From Nitrospiraceae bacterium (GTDB taxonomy: Bacteria > Nitrospirota > Nitrospiria > Nitrospirales > Nitrospiraceae), in the NCBI GenBank assembly GCA_005800255.1, contig SYGW01000107.1:1-6306 (forward strand): a stretch of 6,306 nucleotides of DNA, given 5' to 3'. The notes beneath the pieces are model-generated. The model was not told where the DNA came from, did no database searches, and saw only the letters and a program-made list of their open reading frames with translations. This document shows, one piece after another, positions 1 to 5,999 of the stretch. The number at the start of each line of letters is the position of its first letter. Position 1 is the stretch's first letter. Position numbers and translations under genes: made by a program.

Positions 1-1709
1 TCGCCTACGCCACGGAAGAAATTCTGCTGGTCCTCGTGCCGGCCAGTCTGGCCTTCGCGCATTTCTCGATCCCGATCAGCGTCATGATCATCCTCCTGCT
101 CGCGATCTTGACGCTCTCCTACTCGCAGATCATTTTCGAATATCCGGGAGGCGGCGGCGCCTACATCGTTTCGAAATCAAACCTGGGTGAATGGCCGGGC
201 CTGACGGCAGCGGCCTCGCTGATGATCGATTATGTCCTGACCGTCGCGGTCAGCGTAGCGGCTGGCATCGCCGCCATCACCTCGGCCGTCCCCGCGCTCT
301 TTCCCTACCGCACGATACTCGGCGTGGTGGCCATCGTGCTCGTGCTCCTCGTCAACCTGCGCGGCGTCCGAGAATCGGGAAAGGTCTTCGCCGTCCCAAC
401 CTACCTCTTCATCATGGGCATGTTGCTCATGCTGGCCGCAGGCACCTATCAGCTCCTCTTCAGCCAGCTCACACCGATCGCCGCGCAGAGCATGGCGACG
501 CAAACCGCAGTCGAGTCGGTATCGATGTTTCTCCTGCTTCGCGCCTTTTCATCCGGCTGTACGGCGCTCACCGGCGTAGAAGTCATCTCAAACGGCGTGC
601 CGGCCTTTCGCCCCCCGGAACCGAAGAACGCCGCCATTACGATGATCACCATGGCGCTCGTCCTAGGCACGCTCTTCCTCGGCATCAGCACGATGGCCTA
701 TCACTTGGGCGTCCTGCCGAAAGAAGATGAAACCGTCGTCTCGCAAGTGGCGCGAGCCATTTTCGGCGAAGGATTCCTCTATTACCTAATCCAGATTTCC
801 ACGATGTCGATCTTGGTCCTCGCGGCGAACAGCGCCTTCGCCGGATTCCCGCGGCTCGCGTCCTTATTGGCCCGCGACGGCTATATGCCCCACCAGATGG
901 AACTCATGGGAGACCGTTTGGTCTTCTCCAACGGCATTCTCATCCTGGGAATCTTCTCCTGCTTCCTCATCATCCTGTTCGGCGGCGACACCCACGCGCT
1001 AATTCCACTCTATGCCGTCGGCGTCTTCCTTTCGTTCACTCTCTCGCAAGCCGGCATGGTCCGCCGCTGGCTAAGCAAGCGCGGCCCCCATTGGCGGAAA
1101 AAAATCGTCATTAACGGCATCGGCGCCGTCGCCACGGCCATTGCGACCGCGATCATCGCCAGCACCAAGTTCATGCACGGCGCCTGGATCGTCATCGTGC
1201 TAATCCCAATCCTGATCATAATGTTCCGCGGCATTCACGCCCACTACCAAGCGGTCTCCGAGCAGATCACGCTCGACCGGCGGGGAAGCCGCCCTCCCAT
1301 GCCGCGGCGCAATATCGTCATCATTCCCATCAGCGGGGTGAACCGCGCCGTCATCCGCGCGGTCGACTATGCCCGCAGCAGGCCAGGAGAAGTCCGGGCT
1401 GTGTTCGTCGACATCGATCCGGAAGCCACGGCCCGGCTCGAAATGCAGTGGGCGCAATGGGGCTGCGGCGTCAACATCGTCGTGCTGCCCTCCCCCTATC
1501 GCTCCATCCTGAGCTCCCTCCTCGACTACGTCGAGGCGATCCTGAAAAAGGAACCGGACACCTGGGTCACCGTCGTGATTCCCGAAATCCTCCCGGCCCG
1601 CTGGTGGCAGAACATCCTGCACAATCAGCGAGCCCTTCTCCTGAAAGCGTCGCTCCTGTTCAAAGATCGCGTTATCCTAACCGACGTGCCGTTCCACCTA
1701 ACGAGGTGA
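1..1709 (+). CDS. kimA: KimA-type high-affinity potassium importer (APC/KUP-like permease with C-terminal USP-like domain), 5' partial
   Basis: Inner-membrane importer that brings K+ into the cell, probably with protons, as known for Bacillus subtilis KimA. The reading frame is open from base 3 and starts A-Y-A-T-E-E, matching the end of the family motif SSVAYxTE, so the true start lies about 42 codons upstream. The GTG at 36 is internal. Counting from that GTG, T69 and S73 (TVAVS) fall at 121 and 125 after adding 52, the KimA K+-site positions. TGVE (179-182) matches KimA T230/E233, and the Tyr at bases 6-8 matches Y43; the partner Asp36 is off the window. Multiple hydrophobic segments run to about residue 400. 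A soluble USP-like domain fills 424-557 and ends in the KimA-like ILHNQ...LPYHF region (here ILHNQ...VPFHL). Implied full length is about 609 residues against 607 for KimA. In Bacillus c-di-AMP controls the family; nothing here shows that. Symbol is by recalled similarity. Confidence 0.9.
   Translation, partial: AYATEEILLVLVPASLAFAHFSIPISVMIILLLAILTLSYSQIIFEYPGGGGAYIVSKSNLGEWPGLTAAASLMIDYVLTVAVSVAAGIAAITSAVPALFPYRTILGVVAIVLVLLVNLRGVRESGKVFAVPTYLFIMGMLLMLAAGTYQLLFSQLTPIAAQSMATQTAVESVSMFLLLRAFSSGCTALTGVEVISNGVPAFRPPEPKNAAITMITMALVLGTLFLGISTMAYHLGVLPKEDETVVSQVARAIFGEGFLYYLIQISTMSILVLAANSAFAGFPRLASLLARDGYMPHQMELMGDRLVFSNGILILGIFSCFLIILFGGDTHALIPLYAVGVFLSFTLSQAGMVRRWLSKRGPHWRKKIVINGIGAVATAIATAIIASTKFMHGAWIVIVLIPILIIMFRGIHAHYQAVSEQITLDRRGSRPPMPRRNIVIIPISGVNRAVIRAVDYARSRPGEVRAVFVDIDPEATARLEMQWAQWGCGVNIVVLPSPYRSILSSLLDYVEAILKKEPDTWVTVVIPEILPARWWQNILHNQRALLLKASLLFKDRVILTDVPFHLTR
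1703..1709 (+). promoter_or_regulatory. Ribosome binding site GAGGTGA overlapping the kimA stop codon
   Basis: GAGGTGA at the end of kimA includes the TGA stop (1707-1709) and lies just before GTG 1712, with 5 bases between GAGG and the start codon. It is the only good Shine-Dalgarno match near the candidate starts of the Ig-protein gene. It supports GTG 1712 and translational coupling to kimA. Confidence 0.5.
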
Positions 1710-1711
1710 GC

Positions 1712-2770
1712 GTGGGAAATTCAAAGTTAAAAATGAACAGTGGGGAGTTGGGACTTCACTTTTACATTTTGCCTTTTGCCTTTTGCCTTGCACTAGCGCA
1801 GCCGGCCCAGGCCTTGAAGATCCTCGAACCGGCTGAGGGATCCAAGCTCACATCGGGGAAGACCGTCACGGCCCGCGTAGACCTCGGCAAAGACTCAGGC
1901 ATCGTGAAGGTCCGCTACTATTGGTATGGAGAACAGGACGAGACCCTGGTGGGACAGGAAGATGCGACGGCCACGGGATCGATCATCGCGCCGGTAGCCC
2001 TCGTCGGACTGGCAGACCAGGAGCCCCCGTTCGGCGGGAAGCTCCCCATCCCCAAAGACGGCATCGGACCCATGCGGCTGCTAGCAGTCGCGGAAATTTC
2101 ACGGGGCCGCCTGGGCACGAGATCCATCTTCGATGAAATCCTCGTGAACGTCGAGCCAACCGCCTCCCTTGCCATCATCGACTTCGAAACGGACAAGCCC
2201 CTGCATCTCGGCAGGGCCGGACAATCCTCCGCCTTCGGCCACGTCGATTCACTGGGCAAGGTCTTCGAGTTGCCGGTAGTGGGGGAATTCACCGACGGGG
2301 TCACCCGCCGGATCAGCAGCCCCGGCAGCGGCACGAGCCTTCAATCGTCAAACCCCACCATCATCAAAGTGCTTACTGACGGCTTACTCCAGATTGTCGG
2401 TAACGGAAAAGCCACGATCACCGTCTCGAATCGCGGCAAACAGGCTTCGCTCGATGTTGCAGTCGATGTCAACGAAGAGCCGAACGAGCCTCCGGTCGCG
2501 GATGCAGGTCCCCATCAAACAGTCAACGCCGGCACGAAGGTGAAGCTGAGCGGTCTCAAGAGCCGGGATGCGGAAGGCGAAGCCCTGTACTATTCCTGGA
2601 GCCAGGTGCGAGGCAGCAAGATCGCGCTCCTGGACGTGAATAACGCCGAAGCCTCCTTCCTCGCTCCGACCGTGTCGGAGAAACGGACCTATCGGTTTAA
2701 GCTGAGGGTGACGGATAAGAAGGGGGCGGACAGTGTGCCTGCCTATGTAGATGTGGCTGTCGAGCCGTAG
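1712..2770 (+). CDS. Secreted protein with three Ig-like modules (Ig-like, Big_2-like, PKD/K319L-like)
   Basis: Predicted exported protein of 352 residues with no enzyme motif; probably an extracellular or periplasmic adhesion or scaffold protein, exact role unknown. Residues 1-34 form a signal peptide: a Lys-bearing n-region (K5, K7), a hydrophobic core (about 15-29) and the A-Q-A cleavage site before L35. Three beta-rich modules follow: about 35-148, starting KILEPAEGS; about 150-252, Big_2-like (VVGEFTDG, then SSNPTIIKV, NGKATITVS); and about 258-352, PKD/K319L-like (PPVADAGPHQTV, YYSWSQVRG, FLAPT, LRVTDKKGADS). Start choice is uncertain. GTG 1712 has GAGGTGA at 1703-1709 as Shine-Dalgarno. 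GTG 1706 would overlap the kimA stop by 4 bp. ATG 1733 would lose the positive n-region and has no clear ribosome site. The frame is open back to 1448, inside kimA, which is overlap only. Tight spacing implies cotranscription with kimA. Confidence 0.8.
   Translation: MGNSKLKMNSGELGLHFYILPFAFCLALAQPAQALKILEPAEGSKLTSGKTVTARVDLGKDSGIVKVRYYWYGEQDETLVGQEDATATGSIIAPVALVGLADQEPPFGGKLPIPKDGIGPMRLLAVAEISRGRLGTRSIFDEILVNVEPTASLAIIDFETDKPLHLGRAGQSSAFGHVDSLGKVFELPVVGEFTDGVTRRISSPGSGTSLQSSNPTIIKVLTDGLLQIVGNGKATITVSNRGKQASLDVAVDVNEEPNEPPVADAGPHQTVNAGTKVKLSGLKSRDAEGEALYYSWSQVRGSKIALLDVNNAEASFLAPTVSEKRTYRFKLRVTDKKGADSVPAYVDVAVEP
1717..1790 (+). repeat. AT-rich imperfect palindrome with tandem TTTTGCC heptamers, inserted at the start of the Ig-protein gene
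   Basis: An AT-rich island in GC-rich surroundings. Left arm 1722-1737 (CAAAGTTAAAAATGAA) pairs with 1755-1771 (TTCACTTTTACATTTTG): 14 Watson-Crick pairs, one G-T pair, one mismatch and one bulged base, around a 17-base loop. Directly after come three tandem TTTTGCC copies (1767-1773, 1774-1780, 1781-1787), the first overlapping the right arm. I recall similar short palindromes with TTTTGCC runs scattered through genomes of Nitrospira and other phyla; the copy number here cannot be judged from one window. The element begins right after the intact kimA stop and is read through by the next gene, where it encodes LHFYILPFAFCL, most of the signal peptide core. The outer boundaries are approximate. 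Confidence 0.6.
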
Positions 2771-2792
2771 CGGCTACTGAATCAGCTCCTCC
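2771..2792. other. 22-bp gap between convergent genes, no terminator seen
   Basis: The Ig-protein stop (2768-2770) and the HExxH-protein stop (2793-2795) face each other. I see only a short CTGA-A-TCAG palindrome (2777-2785) and no GC stem with a T-run. Confidence 0.5.
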
Positions 2793-4358
2793 TCACACCC
2801 TCCCCAGCTGCACCGGCCCATAGATTTCTCTGGCTTGCTGAAGTTCTTTCATGTGTTTGCGGAGGGCTGGGCCGAATTTGGAGGCGAGGACTGCCTTGCG
2901 ATGGGGCTCGATGCTCCGTTCGACCTGTTCGATGGTATCTGCCAACTGTTTAACCAGCTGCTTGCCTGAGCCAGTGAGCCACTTGAGGTGCCAGCTGGCA
3001 TATTCCAGATCATGGATCGAGTAGCGGACCGATTCCACTTCTTCCAGACAGCGAAACCTGGCTCGCTGTAAATCCTTCTCCGTGAGGCCCGCCCTCTTCC
3101 ATCTAGTCGCTCCTCCCACCCCCGAGGCCCAGGTTGAAAGCCGCTCGAAGAGCATCGCCCCCATCGTAAAGGTGAAGGCCGCGTGCAGAATGCCTCTGAA
3201 CGGACGCAAGCTGCGGCGCCAGGGGGAATAGAAAACTTGCTGGTTGCGATCGCCTTGATACATGACGTACTTGCGCAATAACAGATTCAGGTGATGATGG
3301 CTGTTCTCATGGATCAAGTCGTCGATCAGATCGAGGTTGTCCCGGTCGAAACAGTTGATGAACGACAAGCCAGGCCTGTGGCGATAGCTGAAGCTCACCA
3401 CGCCCTTGGCCTTGAGGGGATTGATTCTGGAAGTAAGGAGCGCGAGCACCTCCTGCCCTTCCGGCCAGGCCTCGTGAATGGTCGTCCAGGCCCGGTTGAT
3501 TCGCTGCACTTGCACGGCTGAGGTCGCAGCCACAGTCTTAGTCTGGCGGTCCTTTCCATAGACGAGCGTCGGCCCGACCGTGATGGGTCCTGCCTCCGTC
3601 TCGATGGCCAGGACCGGCGGCCAGTGCTGCCAGCTCCAATCCAACCGGTGGCCTCTCATCGTGCAGAGGGGCGTCACGGCTCGGCCAATCTTCACGGATA
3701 ACTCATGCGGACGCACCAACAGCGTCGCCTGCCTGGAGGATTGTGTGAGGGCTCGCTTCACCGAAATGGGAGCCTCGTAAGTCGCGCCCTCCAGCCCTAT
3801 GGCCATCGTGCCGACCATCTCTGTCCGCTCAACATTGCCTCCGAGCTGAACCGCAACGGCCCAAGACGGAATCTTGTGCGCCTCACACCAGAGCATCGGC
3901 AGGCCTGGCACGAGACAGAGCGATTCCTGTGTCAGCTCCTGCGTCAGCCTCTTACACAGTTGGTTCAGCCTCCGTTCAAGTCCCGAAGCCTGGGCAACCC
4001 CTCGCGGGAACAGATCATCCAGATAACTGTTCTCGAAAAACTTCTCCTGACATTCGGCAAATAACTGAGCCGCAAACTCTGGCGCATCCTGCTCCGCTCG
4101 AATTTGTTGCAGCAGATCGATAAAGTAGACCAAGTCGTTCAAGGCTTCGATCCAGCCGGCCACTTTCCAATGGGCATAGGCATCCCGTTCGAGCGCTCGG
4201 CCGAGATACCGGAAATAGGCCACCGGCAAGCCCAAGGACGTCGCCACATCGGCATATTGATTGTCCAAATCCAGGCAGAGATCGCTCAGGAGTCGTTTCA
4301 TCGACAGGCGAAATTCTCCTTGAAAGCGAACGAGCAGAGGCGCATCGAGTAACGGCAT
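2793..4358 (-). CDS. HExxH-motif protein, probable 2-oxoglutarate-dependent peptide beta-hydroxylase family (mod_HExxH-like)
   Basis: Cytosolic protein of 521 residues with no signal peptide or membrane segment. The metal site is H350-E-N-S-H354 in the context DLIHENSHHHLNLLL. It is followed by FYSPWRRSLRP (PWR at 379-381, second Arg at 385) and GILHAAF (H392). This order (VHExxH, about 25 residues, YSPWR-x3-RP, then GxLH) is what I know from the HEXXH-motif domain proteins of RiPP pathways, renamed 2-oxoglutarate/HExxH peptide beta-hydroxylases. H350 and H354 plus H392 would bind iron; an Arg of the PWR region could hold 2-oxoglutarate. Upstream AWPEGQEVLALL and GLSFIN also fit. The first 280 residues are mixed helical/beta of unknown role. 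The last 100 are helical and charged (about 465-515). Start ATG 4358 is near a weak GGAG. It ends 22 bp from the convergent Ig gene. No precursor peptide or maturase is seen nearby, so the substrate is unknown. A plain zinc peptidase is the less likely alternative. Confidence 0.75.
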   Translation of the reverse strand: MPLLDAPLLVRFQGEFRLSMKRLLSDLCLDLDNQYADVATSLGLPVAYFRYLGRALERDAYAHWKVAGWIEALNDLVYFIDLLQQIRAEQDAPEFAAQLFAECQEKFFENSYLDDLFPRGVAQASGLERRLNQLCKRLTQELTQESLCLVPGLPMLWCEAHKIPSWAVAVQLGGNVERTEMVGTMAIGLEGATYEAPISVKRALTQSSRQATLLVRPHELSVKIGRAVTPLCTMRGHRLDWSWQHWPPVLAIETEAGPITVGPTLVYGKDRQTKTVAATSAVQVQRINRAWTTIHEAWPEGQEVLALLTSRINPLKAKGVVSFSYRHRPGLSFINCFDRDNLDLIDDLIHENSHHHLNLLLRKYVMYQGDRNQQVFYSPWRRSLRPFRGILHAAFTFTMGAMLFERLSTWASGVGGATRWKRAGLTEKDLQRARFRCLEEVESVRYSIHDLEYASWHLKWLTGSGKQLVKQLADTIEQVERSIEPHRKAVLASKFGPALRKHMKELQQAREIYGPVQLGRV

Positions 4359-4388
4359 GGGACACAGGCTCCAGGGTAAAGGAGTCAG

Positions 4389-4417
4389 ACTGTACCGGAG
4401 GAGAGGGCCCGCTGCAA
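4389..4417 (-). promoter_or_regulatory. Candidate sigma70-type promoter for the HExxH gene
   Basis: Read on the minus strand: TTGCAG (4412-4417) as -35, a 17-base spacer, and TACAGT (4389-4394) as -10. Transcription would start near 4382, giving a leader of about 24 bases to ATG 4358. Only 3 of 6 and 4 of 6 bases match consensus; the spacing is ideal. Prediction by eye. Confidence 0.35.
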
Positions 4418-4424
4418 GAATAGA

Positions 4425-4448
4425 TCGGAGCCAGAAGCTCCGCTCCGA
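4425..4448. promoter_or_regulatory. Inverted repeat TCGGAGC-N10-GCTCCGA between divergent promoters, possible operator or hairpin
   Basis: Perfect 7-bp arms TCGGAGC (4425-4431) and GCTCCGA (4442-4448). An overlapping alternative pairs CGGAGC (4426-4431) with GCTCCG (4437-4442) around a 5-base loop. It lies between the two outward-facing -35 candidates, 7 bases from one and 4 from the other, where a shared regulator could bind. No T-run follows directly in either direction, so a terminator is unlikely. Confidence 0.35.
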
Positions 4449-4452
4449 CTGC

Positions 4453-4481
4453 TTGCGTGTTTTATCAGTGAATCGTACAGT
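4453..4481 (+). promoter_or_regulatory. Candidate sigma70-type promoter for the NFACT/rqcH gene
   Basis: TTGCGT (4453-4458) as -35, a 17-base spacer, and TACAGT (4476-4481) as -10, leaving about 35 bases of leader to GTG 4523. It uses the same -10 hexamer and spacer as the candidate facing the other way. The -35 match is only 3 of 6. Confidence 0.35.
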
Positions 4482-4511
4482 GCGGGGATTCGCTCAATAA
4501 AAAAGCCAACC

Positions 4512-4516
4512 GGAGG
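4512..4516 (+). promoter_or_regulatory. Strong ribosome binding site GGAGG fixing the rqcH start
   Basis: GGAGG with 6 bases to GTG 4523. This decides the non-ATG start; the protein then begins M-A-L-T-A-A-E-I-G, in line with the N-terminus of the NFACT-N domain. Confidence 0.7.
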
Positions 4517-4522
4517 CGCATC

Positions 4523-5971
4523 GTGGCACTAACCGCAGCAGAAATCGGGGAGGTCGTGGGTGAACTGGCCCCTGCCTTGGCCGAGGGCTGGATTCAAAAA
4601 AGTCAGCAGCCGACTGATCGCACTATTCTGCTGGAGATCCGCACGCCAGGACGGACGCACCGGCTCCTCCTTTCCTGCCACCCGGAAACAGCCCGTCTCC
4701 ACTTCACCACGGAAGCCTTTCAGAATCCGCCGACTCCTCCTCCCTTCTGCCAATTTCTCCGCGCCCACCTGCAAGGAGCGCGCATCGACAAAATCGAGCA
4801 GGTTCACGGAGACCGGATCGTCCACCTTGCCCTGAGCACCAAGGAAGGTCCCTGCACCTTGGTCGCGGAACTGACAGGCAAAACCTCAAACCTCCTCGTC
4901 CTCGATGAGGCAGGCCTAATCCGGCGAGACCTCAATGGGACCAAGGATCTGGCGGGTCAGTTGTATGTTGCGCCACCCCTTCTTCTGCGGGACAAACCTG
5001 TCACAGCCCTGTCTCGATTCAGCCAGGACAGCCAGGCATCACCATTCCCCCTCTCCGCTGCTATCGAGGCCCATTACCATAAGGCCGAAGCCACGTCAGG
5101 CATCGAAACCGCACGGAATGCCAGGGCCGGGACACTCAAGAAATCCATCAAGAAGTTCCGCCGCCGCATCGAAGCCTGGCACGAAGACCTCGCAAAGGCA
5201 GAAAAGTACAAGACCTACGCCCGCTACGGGGAGCTCATCAAGGCGAACCTCGGAACCATCCGCAGGGGCCAGACCGATGTCACCCTGGTGGATTATTTCA
5301 ATGAAGAGCTGCCCAGCCTGACGATCCCCCTCGACCAGGCCAAAACTCCCCAGGACAATATGGACGACTACTTCAAGAAACACCGGAAGTACCTGGCATC
5401 GGAACGGGAGCTACGGCCTCGCATCGTCGAGGGAGAAAAAGAGTTAGCCACGCTGCAGCAAGAGTTGGCCTCTATTGAGCAGGGCACCTGGCAGCCACCG
5501 GATCACGGGCAGCCGACCCTGCGGGCCAGAACCCTCGCGCGGGCCGGAAGAGAAAAGGGCAAGCAGGCACAACGGCAAGGCCCCTTCCGCCGCTTCACCT
5601 CATCGGACGGGCTGACGATTTATGTCGGGAAAAATGCACAGGAGAACGACGAGCTGACGTTCGGCTTGGCCAAGAACGACGATCTCTGGCTCCACGCCAG
5701 AGACACGCCAGGCTCCCATGTGATGGTGCGGCTCGAAAAGGGAACGGAAATACCTCCGGAAACTCTCCGCGATGCGGCGACGCTGGCCCTGTTCTACAGC
5801 GATCTCAAGAAAAGCGGAAAGGGCGACGTCATCTATACCCGCCGCAAATGGGTCAAGAAAACGAAGGGCCAGGCGCCTGGCGCCGTGACCGTCACTCAAG
5901 AGAAGTCTCTGTTCGTCTCGCTCGACAAGATACGGCTTGCAGGCTTAAAGGAGCGATCGGACGCGAGGTAA
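4523..5971 (+). CDS. rqcH: NFACT/RqcH-family ribosome quality-control protein, short form lacking the HhH region
   Basis: Family role: binds stalled 50S subunits carrying peptidyl-tRNA and recruits tRNA-Ala to add C-terminal alanine tails that mark the chain for proteolysis (bacterial Rqc2/RqcH; older name fibronectin-binding protein). The protein is 482 residues. NFACT-N spans about 1-150: LLLSCHP (48-54), PPPFCQFLRAHLQG (72-85), and D97-R98 in HGDRIV, the Asp-Arg pair essential for alanine tailing in Bacillus RqcH, at the same numbers. A helical coiled-coil middle spans about 180-320, with GELIKANL (236-243) and a YF-N-E-E-LPSLTIPLD segment (258-271). NFACT-R spans about 355-470, with DGLTIYVGKNAQEND, DDLWLHARDTPGSHV and KWVKKTKGQAPGAV. 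It is about 90 residues shorter than Bacillus RqcH (about 570). The gap falls between NFACT-N and the coiled coil, where the helix-hairpin-helix domain should be. Start is GTG with a strong ribosome site. It is divergent from the HExxH gene and convergent with the oxygenase gene. Confidence 0.9.
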   Translation: MALTAAEIGEVVGELAPALAEGWIQKSQQPTDRTILLEIRTPGRTHRLLLSCHPETARLHFTTEAFQNPPTPPPFCQFLRAHLQGARIDKIEQVHGDRIVHLALSTKEGPCTLVAELTGKTSNLLVLDEAGLIRRDLNGTKDLAGQLYVAPPLLLRDKPVTALSRFSQDSQASPFPLSAAIEAHYHKAEATSGIETARNARAGTLKKSIKKFRRRIEAWHEDLAKAEKYKTYARYGELIKANLGTIRRGQTDVTLVDYFNEELPSLTIPLDQAKTPQDNMDDYFKKHRKYLASERELRPRIVEGEKELATLQQELASIEQGTWQPPDHGQPTLRARTLARAGREKGKQAQRQGPFRRFTSSDGLTIYVGKNAQENDELTFGLAKNDDLWLHARDTPGSHVMVRLEKGTEIPPETLRDAATLALFYSDLKKSGKGDVIYTRRKWVKKTKGQAPGAVTVTQEKSLFVSLDKIRLAGLKERSDAR

Positions 5972-5981
5972 ACCAATCGCC

Positions 5982-5995
5982 GCCCCTTCTGGGGC
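5982..5995. terminator. Small GC hairpin between convergent genes, possible weak bidirectional terminator
   Basis: GCCCC (5982-5986), loop TTCT, GGGGC (5991-5995): a perfect 5-bp stem in the 28-base gap between the convergent rqcH and oxygenase stop codons. Position suits a shared terminator, but no T-tract follows on either strand, so intrinsic termination would be weak. Confidence 0.35.
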
Positions 5996-5999
5996 AAGA

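Noticed and set aside
36..38. GTG 36 as the start of the potassium importer
   Set aside because: The frame stays open upstream and encodes A-Y-A-T-E-E-I-L-L, a conserved piece of the first membrane segment, so the gene is truncated by the window edge.
1200..1622. Antisense frame within kimA, 140 residues
   Set aside because: Asp/Gly/Arg-rich composition typical of antisense frames in GC-rich DNA; the sense strand carries a clear conserved protein.
1448..1705. N-terminal extension of the Ig protein back into kimA
   Set aside because: This stretch overlaps the well-conserved kimA C-terminal domain in another frame, gives an Arg/Pro-rich sequence, and would bury the signal peptide inside the protein.
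3705..4064. Plus-strand frame opposite the HExxH gene, 119 residues
   Set aside because: No ribosome site or motif. The opposite strand carries the coherent 521-residue gene.
2793..4358. HENSH as a zinc metallopeptidase of the thermolysin class
   Set aside because: The residues after it (YSPWR, RP, GILH) fit the HExxH hydroxylase family better, and there is no signal peptide or clear Glu ligand motif. Kept as a lesser alternative.
4015..4365. 116-residue minus-strand open frame starting just upstream of the HExxH gene
   Set aside because: It is a frame-shifted shadow of the HExxH gene with Ser/Arg/Cys-rich composition and no recognisable motif, so it is not a RiPP precursor candidate.
4359..4522. 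Short precursor-peptide gene in the divergent spacer
   Set aside because: I found no open frame with a plausible ribosome site and leader in these 164 bases; the spacer is better explained by promoters and an inverted repeat.
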